Part shown: piece after piece, positions 7,193-13,660 of the stretch
Numbering within the stretch: position 1 is the first letter of the stretch
How the letters are laid out: each line of letters opens with the position of its first letter
Assembly: GCA_903864515.1 (NCBI GenBank)
Contig: CAIPFZ010000049.1
Span: forward strand, 1 to 24,424
Origin: an uncultured bacterium
GTDB taxonomy: Bacteria > Patescibacteriota > Minisyncoccia > Phycocordibacterales > CAIZLB01
DNA length: 24,424 bases
Direction: 5' to 3'
Program-made: the position numbers and the translations under genes
The notes under the pieces: generated by a model
Seen by the model: the letters and a program-made list of their open reading frames with translations, nothing else
Databases searched by the model: none
What the model was told of the DNA's origin: nothing

Positions 7193-7279
7193 GGAGAGAT
7201 GGCTGAGTGGTTGAAGGCACCGCTCTCGAAAAGCGGCATGGGGGAAACCTCATCGAGGGTTCAAATCCCTCTCTCTCCG
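7193..7279 (+). tRNA. tRNA-Ser (anticodon CGA)
   Basis: The acceptor GGAGAGA pairs with TCTCTCC, and the discriminator is G. The anticodon stem is CCGCT/AGCGG with loop CTCGAAA (anticodon CGA). A long variable arm (ATGGGGGAAACCTCAT) and the T arm GAGGGTTCAAATCCCTC confirm a class II tRNA. CCA is not encoded. Confidence 0.95.
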
Positions 7280-7302
7280 CAGGGAATTATAATAAAAAGT
7301 TC

Positions 7303-7339
7303 GCCCCGCAACAGAAATTCTGTTGCAGGGCTTTTGTTT
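7303..7339. terminator. Bidirectional terminator between tRNA-Ser and the PEP-CTERM gene
   Basis: GCCCCGCAACAGA and TCTGTTGCAGGGC form a 13-position stem with one mismatch, followed by TTTTGTTTG on the plus strand. On the minus strand, TTTTTATT follows after a few bases. It can serve both converging units. Confidence 0.75.
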
Positions 7340-7355
7340 GCGTGACCTGTATTGA

Positions 7356-8324
7356 TCAAGGCTGTTTGCGCCGACTCCTGATTGACAGAGCCGATGCCAA
7401 AAGGCCTGCCACACCAATCAGGCTTCCTGGTTCTGGTACCGGAGACGTGATTATGATTGGATCTGAGGATGCAATGAGTCCTTCTGGAACAAAAACTCCA
7501 GTCATGGTATCGCCTCCAGAGCTAGTGCTCGCTTGCATCGCGGCGGGTATCATCCAGTCGAACTTGCTTGATGGAATCTCATAGTCCCAAACAAATTGGT
7601 CCGAGTATGCGCCCCCGGTATTGACCCCTGTTTTCAGTAATGTGTTCTCAGTATTCATCACCTTGACTTCCGCGGTCTTGGTGAATATCACAGAGTCTGC
7701 ATTCGAGGAAATCAAAGCCCATGGGTTTTGGGTATGATAACTTGTCTGCAGTATCGAGCTGGGGCTCAATTCCACAAATTGATAGGTTAGTAAATTGCCG
7801 GCGACCCCGATGATATTGACGGCATATTCAAAGCCGTATTCGGAGTTAGGGCGATTTACGTGTCCACTCTCAGAGATTGCACTTGGTGCGACATGATTAC
7901 CATCCGTGTCAATGAAGACCGTCTGAAAACCATTTCCTTCAACATTAGTGGTGGCTGGATTAAAACCGCTGACCATCCAGATGACTGAACTGGAAAGTGA
8001 CCTGTAGGTGCTTTCTTGATAGCCAAAACCCATCAAATCCTGTTCCTTTCCAGTTGGGCCAAGGTTAACTTGCCCAATTTCTCCAACGCCAAGTCTGACA
8101 TCGCTGCCAAATATGGTGGGTGTGACAATCCCATCGTTGCGTGTGACGTCAATGGACGTGGGTGGTTCATTGAAATCAACCAAACTGCTGGGGTCTAGTG
8201 GTGATTGTGAAGCAGCTGTGGCTTGTTGTGTGGCCACGCTGATGAATAGGGTTATTATCATGGCCAATAAGACCGTGATACCGACAATTGCGCGATTAAG
8301 GGCGCTTCCTTTGTTTGTTTTCAT
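7356..8324 (-). CDS. PEP-CTERM sorting-signal surface protein
   Basis: This 322-residue exported protein has a long N-terminal signal (residues 1-38, hydrophobic IVGITVLLAMIITLFISVA, likely cleavage near TAAS). The body is Ser/Thr/Gly/Asn-rich and looks beta-rich, without a domain I recognise. It ends with a textbook PEP-CTERM signal: VPEPGSL at 296-302, a hydrophobic helix (IGVAGLLASALSI), and the basic tail RSRRKQP. In known systems an exosortase recognises this signal for transpeptidation and surface export, usually in Gram-negative biofilm formers. No exosortase is in the window. The G+C content is above that of the neighbours, which suggests acquisition. It is monocistronic with its own TTGACA promoter. 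Confidence 0.85.
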   Translation of the reverse strand: MKTNKGSALNRAIVGITVLLAMIITLFISVATQQATAASQSPLDPSSLVDFNEPPTSIDVTRNDGIVTPTIFGSDVRLGVGEIGQVNLGPTGKEQDLMGFGYQESTYRSLSSSVIWMVSGFNPATTNVEGNGFQTVFIDTDGNHVAPSAISESGHVNRPNSEYGFEYAVNIIGVAGNLLTYQFVELSPSSILQTSYHTQNPWALISSNADSVIFTKTAEVKVMNTENTLLKTGVNTGGAYSDQFVWDYEIPSSKFDWMIPAAMQASTSSGGDTMTGVFVPEGLIASSDPIIITSPVPEPGSLIGVAGLLASALSIRSRRKQP

Positions 8325-8370
8325 ATTATCCCGATCAAACCCTTGTTTTAGAGGCCTGTTCTACAGATAG

Positions 8371-8397
8371 AGTATAACAGCACACTATATTTGTCAA
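8371..8397 (-). promoter_or_regulatory. Probable promoter of the PEP-CTERM gene
   Basis: On the minus strand TTGACA (8392-8397) is followed after 15 bases by TATACT (8371-8376), about 47 bases before the ATG. The spacer is short, so confidence is moderate. Confidence 0.5.
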
Positions 8398-8436
8398 TAG
8401 TCCATCTCTGTGGTCTAATTATCTAAGTAATCAGAA

Positions 8437-9324
8437 TTATACAATTTTATTGTGTAGTTTTTGAATCCTACTAAACCTATCTTTTGTATCTTCCGCATTG
8501 GTTTCTAAGACTTCCTTAATTTTATCGAGAAGCTTAACATTTTCAGATTCTAATTTTGAAATATCTAGCGAAGAAGATGTCCTCTCTATTTCTCTCAAAT
8601 ATTCTGATTCATTAAAGAAGCCTATAAATTGCTTTTCTGGTATATGCTCAAGTATAAAATTCTTATCTGATTCATTTCTTATTTTATTTGCTATAACAAA
8701 AAGATTTTTATAAACTCCACCTTCTTTTGCTAGGTGATTGTAATGTTCAAATACTTCAATACTTCTTTTTGTAGGTTCTACAATAAGGGCGAGTACATCA
8801 AATTGTGCATGTAGAGTATTAGCAAAAGCATCAACTCCGGCGACCATGTCTGTTACAACATAACCGTCAGTATCCACAAGGTGGTTTAAGATATTTTCAA
8901 ACACTACAAGGTTTCCGTGATAACAGCTTTTACCAATTCTTTCATCCTCATATGTTCCAACTATTGCAAGATTTAAATTATCTTTTTTGACCAGATAATC
9001 TTTTAATATACTTGTGTCTAAATTATTTATATCTATTGAATTTGAGTATTCATTTGGTAGTGTGGTTTTTCTCAAATCAATTATATCTTTAATATTAGGA
9101 TTGTTTCCTATTAAATATTTTTTGATAGTTGCCGTCACTTCATTATTAGAAATATACATATCAGGCGATACGCTTTCTTTGAAACCAAATAGTTCAGGGA
9201 GGTGTATATTTAAATCAGCATCAAAAACAAGCACTGGTTTTTGTGTGTTGGTAACATGTTTTGAAAATAGGGCAGAGAGAGTTGTTTTACCACTTCCTCC
9301 TTTTCCAACAAAAGCAATTCTCAT
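8437..9324 (-). CDS. CooC-like P-loop ATPase (MinD/ParA superfamily)
   Basis: This 295-residue deviant Walker A ATPase has GKGGSGKTT at residues 7-15, DADLN at 36-40 and VVTDMVAGVDA as the Walker B/switch region. The sequence follows CooC, the ATPase that helps insert nickel into carbon monoxide dehydrogenase, including LIVEPTKRSIEVFEHYNHL and the VIANKIR base-recognition motif. The CooC metal-binding Cys-x-Cys is here C134-Y-H136, so one ligand is changed to His. No CO dehydrogenase gene is visible, so a general metal-chaperone or other scaffold role is more likely. It lies downstream of a Cys-rich protein and a Fur-family gene, which supports a metal link. The 97-base gap contains a hairpin. 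Plasmid partition is unlikely, as no ParB-like gene is present. Confidence 0.72.
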   Translation of the reverse strand: MRIAFVGKGGSGKTTLSALFSKHVTNTQKPVLVFDADLNIHLPELFGFKESVSPDMYISNNEVTATIKKYLIGNNPNIKDIIDLRKTTLPNEYSNSIDINNLDTSILKDYLVKKDNLNLAIVGTYEDERIGKSCYHGNLVVFENILNHLVDTDGYVVTDMVAGVDAFANTLHAQFDVLALIVEPTKRSIEVFEHYNHLAKEGGVYKNLFVIANKIRNESDKNFILEHIPEKQFIGFFNESEYLREIERTSSSLDISKLESENVKLLDKIKEVLETNAEDTKDRFSRIQKLHNKIV

Positions 9325-9355
9325 ATTTATTAAAATTCTAGTTATATTTGTAAAT

Positions 9356-9387
9356 TCAGCCCCTAGACACGGGGTACTAAGGGCTGA
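9356..9387 (-). terminator. Hairpin, likely terminator of the Cys-rich small gene
   Basis: TCAGCCC/GGGCTGA (7 bp), plus a further TAG/CTA step after one mismatch, lies 35-65 bases past the stop of the small minus-strand gene. It is followed on that strand by ATTT only, so termination would be weak. Confidence 0.45.
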
Positions 9388-9420
9388 GGGTTGGTTGCCA
9401 AAGTCTAGATCGGTGGGGGA

Positions 9421-9627
9421 TTAACCCTCCACAAGGATCGGCTTGGCGTTTTTGATGAGTGCGTTGTATTCAGCAACGGTCATCCTTGTTGTGCCATTTT
9501 CAGGCTTATCAGGATCATGGATTTGAACCATGCCCTTGTCTTTGTAATGTTCAATCACGGGGCAGGCCTTGCAGCACGATGGGTCACCGCAAAAATTTGC
9601 GCCGTCATAGATACGAATAGGATTCAT
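9421..9627 (-). CDS. Small Cys-rich putative metal-binding protein
   Basis: This is a 68-residue protein with a compact cysteine cluster CGDPSCCKACP (Cys13, 18, 19, 22) near the N-terminus and a soluble, acidic-to-neutral remainder ending in ILVEG. I do not recognise the family. The four cysteines suggest coordination of a transition metal or a small Fe-S site. Its promoter region carries a strong Fur-type inverted repeat at 9646-9666, so metal-dependent repression is plausible. It is divergent from the Fur-family gene and followed by the CooC-like ATPase on the same strand, which suggests a metal-handling role. The gene is clearly G+C-richer than the ATPase. The start is the only ATG giving a full frame. 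Confidence 0.6.
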   Translation of the reverse strand: MNPIRIYDGANFCGDPSCCKACPVIEHYKDKGMVQIHDPDKPENGTTRMTVAEYNALIKNAKPILVEG

Positions 9628-9645
9628 GTTTATTTCTTTTTGATC

Positions 9646-9666
9646 AGATGCAACTCATTTGCATCT
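9646..9666. promoter_or_regulatory. Fur-family operator, box 1
   Basis: A perfect 8-5-8 inverted repeat, AGATGCAA-CTCAT-TTGCATCT. It sits just downstream of a minus-strand promoter (TTGACT, 17 bases, TAGTAT), over the expected start of the Cys-rich gene, where a repressor would block it. Fur, Zur and nickel-responsive Nur boxes have this general form. Confidence 0.7.
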
Positions 9667-9704
9667 TTTAATATACTAATCCCTAAATAAAAATAAGTCA
9701 AGTT

Positions 9705-9734
9705 GTTGCAAATGGTTCGCATCTGTTGTATTAT
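9705..9734 (+). promoter_or_regulatory. Promoter of the Fur-family gene with operator box 2
   Basis: GTTGCAA-ATGGT-TCGCATC (9705-9723) is a degenerate copy of box 1 (5 of 7 pairs). It overlaps a -35-like TTGCAA (9707-9712); the -10 TATTAT is at 9729-9734, exactly six bases before the ATG. This suggests autoregulation and a leaderless mRNA. Confidence 0.6.
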
Positions 9735-9740
9735 TTGATT

Positions 9741-10196
9741 ATGAAAAAAGGTGATAAAAATACTAATAGAAGTAAAGATGAAGCACTTGCGCATCTTCTT
9801 CAGGACAATGGATTAAAAATTACTCAAGGTCGCATATCTATACTTGAGGTTTTTTCAAAATATCACAAGCCATTGAACGCTGAGGGCGTTTCTAAATATT
9901 TAAAAGGCAACAAGGTAGATGAGGCAACAATATATAGAACATTAAAATCCTTTGAAGAAAAAGGAATATTGAGAAGGGTTGATTTAAGGAATGATTCTGT
10001 ATATTTTGAAATGAATGAAGGTCATCACCACCATCATCATTTGGTTTGTAAGCAATGTGGAGATATCGAGGATGTTGATGTCTGTGAAATAGATAGATTG
10101 AGTAAAATGGCATTAATGAATTCTTCAAAATTTAAATTAATATTGGATCATTCTCTGGAATTTTTTGGAGTATGCAAGGCTTGCAATAAAGGTTAA
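9741..10196 (+). CDS. Fur-family metal-responsive repressor
   Basis: A 151-residue Fur/Zur/PerR-type protein. The winged helix is at residues 14-80 (GLKITQGRISILEVF, then DEATIYRTLKSFEEKGILRRV as recognition helix). The metal-binding dimerisation domain has HHHHHH at 95-100, C103xxC106 (LVCKQCG) and C145xxC148 (VCKACNKG), the two CxxC pairs of a structural zinc site. Six consecutive histidines is more than the usual HHDH. An in-frame TTG at 9726 could extend the protein by five residues, but it lies inside the promoter. The ATG at 9741 is six bases from the -10 and is chosen. The regulated metal cannot be told. It is co-transcribed with the YibE/F gene after a 9-base gap. Confidence 0.88.
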   Translation: MKKGDKNTNRSKDEALAHLLQDNGLKITQGRISILEVFSKYHKPLNAEGVSKYLKGNKVDEATIYRTLKSFEEKGILRRVDLRNDSVYFEMNEGHHHHHHLVCKQCGDIEDVDVCEIDRLSKMALMNSSKFKLILDHSLEFFGVCKACNKG

Positions 10197-10205
10197 AATA
10201 TTATC

Positions 10206-11399
10206 ATGAAAAAAACCTTAGTAATAAAAGTCCTCCTTTTATCCTCCCTGTTTTTATTTTTTCCAACAGCTGGGGTTCCGATGGTTCATGCTCAAAATAG
10301 TAGCGAGATTGTAATTGATAAGCAGACGGTTGTTAAGGCAGAGGTCTTGGAAATTCTAAAATCAGAAGTGAAAATGATTCCAGGGACAGATACACCGCAT
10401 AATAATCAAAAAATAAAGGTTAAAATACTTGAAGGATTAGAAAAGAACAAGGAGGTCACTGTTGATAATGATTATTTGGAATTAAAAAGGGGAGAGATAT
10501 TCTATTTAATGCACACAAAAAGCGATCTTGATGGAGTAGATTATTACTCAGTGGAAGATCCATACAGAATACCACAGCTTATGGTACTTGTTGTATTATT
10601 TTTGCTTGCGGTATTATTTTTTGGAGGAATACAAGGCGTGCGAGGAATATTAAGTCTAGTCGGTAGTTTGCTACTTATAGTCTATGTCCTGCTGCCAGGG
10701 ATATTAAACGGTATTTCACCGCTCCTTATAACCATCGGAGTATCATCGCTTATAATTATTGTTGGATCATATATAACTCACGGCTTCAATAAGACAACAT
10801 CATCTGCGGTTCTTGGTATGATTGTCACTGTATCAATAACGGGACTTCTTGCATTTTGGGCTGTGTCGTTTACTAGATTAAGTGGTTTTAATACTGAAGA
10901 GGTTTTGTATCTTAATTTAAATTCAAGAGGTAGTATTGATGTTGTTGCACTTCTTTTGGGGGGAATTATGATAGGACTTCTTGGGGTGTTATATGATATT
11001 GCTATAGGTCAGGCAATATCGGTTGAAGAACTTATTCGAATAGCTCCTCATGTTGAGAAAAAGATAATATATAAAAGAGCAATCAGAATTGGTAGGGAAC
11101 ACATTGGTGCTCTAGTTAATACACTTGCAATTGCCTACGTTGGAGTTTCTCTACCATTACTTCTTCTCTTTACGCAAGCTTCAACAGATAGCATTTGGAT
11201 TGTGATGAATAGGGAAATATTTTCTACAGAAATTGTTAGGACCATGGTTGGTAGTATTGGATTAGTCATCGCGACTCCAATTACAACAATGGTTTCAATG
11301 TGGGTGCTTACAAGGAAAAATAATAAAAAGATTGATCAATCAATAATTGAGGAAGAAAAGCACGCCCTTGAACATGTTGGACACGGACATTCTCATTAA
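10206..11399 (+). CDS. YibE/F-family integral membrane protein with His-rich tail
   Basis: A 397-residue membrane protein. A signal peptide (1-29, ending VHAQ) is followed by an extracytoplasmic beta-rich domain (30-120) and about seven or eight membrane segments from residue 124 on, including the family segments LVVLFLLAVLFFGGIQGVRGILSL and GLLGVLYDIAIGQAISVEEL. It ends in a cytoplasmic tail HALEHVGHGHSH with five His, a likely metal-binding peptide. YibE/F proteins have no proven function. Linkage to a Fur-family regulator and the His tail suggest metal transport, as inference. It converges on the DUF1653-type gene with only 4 bases between stops. Confidence 0.83.
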   Translation: MKKTLVIKVLLLSSLFLFFPTAGVPMVHAQNSSEIVIDKQTVVKAEVLEILKSEVKMIPGTDTPHNNQKIKVKILEGLEKNKEVTVDNDYLELKRGEIFYLMHTKSDLDGVDYYSVEDPYRIPQLMVLVVLFLLAVLFFGGIQGVRGILSLVGSLLLIVYVLLPGILNGISPLLITIGVSSLIIIVGSYITHGFNKTTSSAVLGMIVTVSITGLLAFWAVSFTRLSGFNTEEVLYLNLNSRGSIDVVALLLGGIMIGLLGVLYDIAIGQAISVEELIRIAPHVEKKIIYKRAIRIGREHIGALVNTLAIAYVGVSLPLLLLFTQASTDSIWIVMNREIFSTEIVRTMVGSIGLVIATPITTMVSMWVLTRKNNKKIDQSIIEEEKHALEHVGHGHSH

Positions 11400-11403
11400 T
11401 TAT

Positions 11404-11967
11404 TTATTTTATCAATTCAAATCTCTTAACGGGCTCTCTTTTTTGTCCATCTTTATCTAATTCATTTTCTCCAAAAACCTTCATCCCTGTAAAGTCTTCA
11501 TACTCTCTGACCCAAATTGGATTATGGCCAAAATCAGGGGAGTCATATTGTCCTTCGTAAATAACAAATTTAATTTTTGGATTTTCAGGATCATTTGCTA
11601 TGGCTTTTATCACATAAAAATCTTTTGTTTTAAAATGTTGATATGTCTGTCCGATAGATACATCCACGCTCTCATCTCCTTCTTGTGTATCTTCATTGGA
11701 CGATGAAGATGGCGCTCCCACTTCAAAATCATCTGCACATTTAATTTCAGAAGTTTTCTTTAAATAATATTTCTCTGTTTGTCCTTCTTGTATTGATTCA
11801 GTATCATGATAGACAGCAAAAAGGTCTTCAATATTACCAGATTCTCTAGCTATAAAGTCTACAACATATTCACACCCCTCCGATGTTGTATATTTTTGTC
11901 CTACTTCAAAATTTATCACTTGTTCTTGTGCTTTAGATTGAGCACTGTCTATGGTTGATTCACTCAT
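11404..11967 (-). CDS. DUF1653-domain protein with a second, degenerate copy
   Basis: A 187-residue acidic protein. The C-terminal half (about 103-187) follows DUF1653: IGQTYQHFKTKDFYVIKAIANDPE, then VIYEGQYDS, PIWVREYEDF and PVKRFELI. The N-terminal half (20-80) begins FEVGQKYTTSEGCEYVVDFIARE and runs through VYHDTES, which looks like a degenerate second copy, separated by a Ser/Glu/Asp-rich linker. DUF1653 has no established role. No partner gene is evident: the upstream neighbour is tRNA-Val on the opposite strand. An AAGG three bases before the ATG is the only ribosome-site candidate. Confidence 0.7.
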   Translation of the reverse strand: MSESTIDSAQSKAQEQVINFEVGQKYTTSEGCEYVVDFIARESGNIEDLFAVYHDTESIQEGQTEKYYLKKTSEIKCADDFEVGAPSSSSNEDTQEGDESVDVSIGQTYQHFKTKDFYVIKAIANDPENPKIKFVIYEGQYDSPDFGHNPIWVREYEDFTGMKVFGENELDKDGQKREPVKRFELIK

Positions 11968-12040
11968 GCCTTATATGATATTGTATTAATAGCTGATAAG
12001 CAACAGCGGGGAAGTGTAAAGGGGGTGTTTAGATAAATAA

Positions 12041-12114
12041 GGGCGATTAGCTCAGTTGGCTAGAGCGCAGACTTGACGTGTCTGAGGTCACAGGTTCGAG
12101 CCCTGTATCGCCCA
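12041..12114 (+). tRNA. tRNA-Val (anticodon GAC)
   Basis: The acceptor GGGCGAT pairs with ATCGCCC, and the discriminator is A. The D arm is AGCTCAGTTGGCTAGAGC. The anticodon stem CAGAC/GTCTG has loop TTGACGT (GAC), and the T arm is ACAGGTTCGAGCCCTGT. CCA is not encoded. Confidence 0.95.
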
Positions 12115-12134
12115 CATTATTTAAATGAATTTTA

Positions 12135-12170
12135 AAAATAAAATCACCTATATAGGTGATTTTATTTTGT
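12135..12170. terminator. Bidirectional terminator between tRNA-Val and trxB
   Basis: AAAATAAAATCACC and GGTGATTTTATTTT are perfect 14-bp arms around TATATA. The A/T flanks give a T tract on both strands, serving both converging transcripts. Confidence 0.85.
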
Positions 12171-12195
12171 ATATCTTTATGTTTCTGAATTATTT

Positions 12196-13158
12196 CTACC
12201 TCCTGCTTAAGCTCATATATATGTCCTCAAGCGCTTTAACTGCATCTCCCACAGCTATATTGTTTTGATGATATAAACCGTCTGTACAGTCACCAGCGGC
12301 CCAAATACCGGATGTTTCTGTTCTTTGTGTCATTGGATCAACTACAACTTTATTATATTCATTAAGCTTAACAATGTCTTTCACAAAACCAGTTGCGGGT
12401 ATCATTCCAATTTCAACAAAAATTCCGTTTGTTGCCAGCTCATGTATTTCTCCAGTTTCTGTATTTTTATATGATAATCCATTAACAAACTTCTCTCCCT
12501 TAACTTCCGTTACTTCTGCTGGTGTTATTAGATTAACATTTGGCTTTGATAAGACCTTTTCTACTGTTATTGGATCTGCTCTAAATGTCTTACTTCTATT
12601 TAATATTGTTACACTTTTGCAATACGCAGATAGTTGCGCAACTGATTCAAGTGCTGCATTTCCTCCACCGATTACCACAACATCTGTACCTCCAAACATA
12701 GGTCCGTCACAGGTTGCGCAGTATGTTAATCCTTTGTGTTCAAAAATATCAGCGCCAGTAGCTCCAAGTTTTCTATGTGCACTACCTGTTGTTATTAAAA
12801 CCGCTTTAGAGACCACTTCAACTGTCTCATCTCCTGAAGTGTTTTTCATCTTTGAGATAAATAGGGCATTTGTCTCTGTGTAATCCGTATGCTTCTCAAT
12901 TGAAATTATTCTATTACCTGTTTTAATCTCAACCACGTCTCCCGCGTAAGCTCTTAAGTGACTTTCTAATGATTTTGCTAAATCAATACCTGATATTTTT
13001 ACAGTTCCAATCCAATTCTCAATTCCGTCACTAACAATACTCTGTCCTCCAAAGTCTTCTGTAACCAAGATGGTTTGTAATTTTTTACGAGAAGCATAAA
13101 CACCCGCTGCAACTCCAGCGGGGCCTCCGCCAATGATTAAAAGGTCATATGTTTTCAT
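12196..13158 (-). CDS. trxB: Thioredoxin reductase-like flavoprotein
   Basis: A 320-residue low-molecular-weight thioredoxin reductase. The FAD site is IIGGGPAG (8-15), the redox-active disulfide is CATC at 147-150 followed by DGPMF, the NAD(P)H site is GGGNAA at 164-169, and the C-terminal flavin motif is GIWAAGDCTD. It transfers electrons from a nicotinamide cofactor through FAD to thioredoxin or a glutaredoxin-like protein. The usual HRRxxxR NADPH-phosphate motif reads NRSKTFR, lacking the second Arg, so cofactor preference may be altered. An extended -10 TGATATAAT ends six bases before the ATG, so the mRNA should be leaderless. A palindrome GTAGGGCCCTAC lies at the -35 position. Confidence 0.93.
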   Translation of the reverse strand: MKTYDLLIIGGGPAGVAAGVYASRKKLQTILVTEDFGGQSIVSDGIENWIGTVKISGIDLAKSLESHLRAYAGDVVEIKTGNRIISIEKHTDYTETNALFISKMKNTSGDETVEVVSKAVLITTGSAHRKLGATGADIFEHKGLTYCATCDGPMFGGTDVVVIGGGNAALESVAQLSAYCKSVTILNRSKTFRADPITVEKVLSKPNVNLITPAEVTEVKGEKFVNGLSYKNTETGEIHELATNGIFVEIGMIPATGFVKDIVKLNEYNKVVVDPMTQRTETSGIWAAGDCTDGLYHQNNIAVGDAVKALEDIYMSLSRR

Positions 13159-13164
13159 AAAATT

Positions 13165-13192
13165 ATTATATCAAATTTATGTAGGGCCCTAC
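13165..13192 (-). promoter_or_regulatory. trxB promoter: extended -10 and upstream palindrome
   Basis: On the minus strand TGATATAAT (13165-13173) ends six bases before the trxB ATG. The 12-bp perfect palindrome GTAGGGCCCTAC at 13181-13192 occupies the usual -35 area and lies between this promoter and the divergent one of the next gene, so it could be a shared operator. Confidence 0.6.
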
Positions 13193-13194
13193 TA

Positions 13195-13222
13195 TTTACA
13201 AACAATTAAAATGGCGTATAGT
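13195..13222 (+). promoter_or_regulatory. Promoter of the small orphan gene at 13232
   Basis: TTTACA (13195-13200), 16 bases, TATAGT (13217-13222). Predicted start is about three bases before the ATG at 13232. Confidence 0.45.
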
Positions 13223-13231
13223 TGGCGATGT

Positions 13232-13576
13232 ATGAGAACCTTTGTTGACTTGTCAGCTGGACATTCAAGTTATGGTTTGGTTCGTGATCTGCTAAACGAG
13301 AATGGATTTTGTGTCTTTTCTACATCTTATCAACCTATCAAGGGTTCATATGATGATCATCCCATTACCGCTTTGTACTACGCTATCCTTGTTGATGCTC
13401 CATGTATTCACGGAGGGTCAGAGATTGCTCGTATCTACGAATCTAACTTGATTCTTGTCGGACATTTTGGAGTGGAAATGTATCCTGTTCGGTGCAATTT
13501 TATTCCAGGCTATAATGTCACCAGAATTGATATTACAAGACGTTGTATCGTATACCCCAGAGGGCTTGCGAGATAA
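13232..13576 (+). CDS. Small orphan protein (hypothetical)
   Basis: A 114-residue protein beginning MRTFVDLSAGHSSYGLVRDLL, with no family I recognise. It has mixed polar and hydrophobic segments, four cysteines, no signal peptide and no clear membrane helix. The frame is open further upstream (an ATG at 13211, and the frame even overlaps trxB antisense), but the -10 box at 13217-13222 favours the ATG at 13232. Support for a real gene comes from this promoter, even codon composition and a strong terminator 35 bases after the stop. It stands alone, divergent from trxB and convergent with ftsZ. Confidence 0.5.
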   Translation: MRTFVDLSAGHSSYGLVRDLLNENGFCVFSTSYQPIKGSYDDHPITALYYAILVDAPCIHGGSEIARIYESNLILVGHFGVEMYPVRCNFIPGYNVTRIDITRRCIVYPRGLAR

Positions 13577-13607
13577 TATCTTGGAGATGTTAATTAAAAT
13601 CCAAATT

Positions 13608-13646
13608 AAAAACCCCAACCAAGGATCCTCTTAGTTGGGGTTTCTT
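13608..13646. terminator. Bidirectional terminator between the orphan gene and ftsZ
   Basis: AACCCCAAC (13611-13619) pairs with GTTGGGGTT (13634-13642). A-rich bases before and TTTCTTGTTT after give a T tract on both strands, serving the orphan gene and ftsZ. Confidence 0.85.
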
Positions 13647-13660
13647 GTTTGGTCGTTTTT

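Noticed and set aside
7207..7584. Plus-strand open frame starting inside tRNA-Ser
   Set aside because: It begins in the tRNA body, runs through the terminator and continues antisense to the PEP-CTERM gene.
8437..9324. ParA plasmid/chromosome partition ATPase
   Set aside because: No ParB-like gene or parS-like repeats nearby; the internal motifs match CooC more closely.
10033..10050. HHHHHH run in the Fur-family protein as an artificial tag
   Set aside because: It is internal, at the normal metal-binding position of Fur proteins, directly before the CxxC motif.
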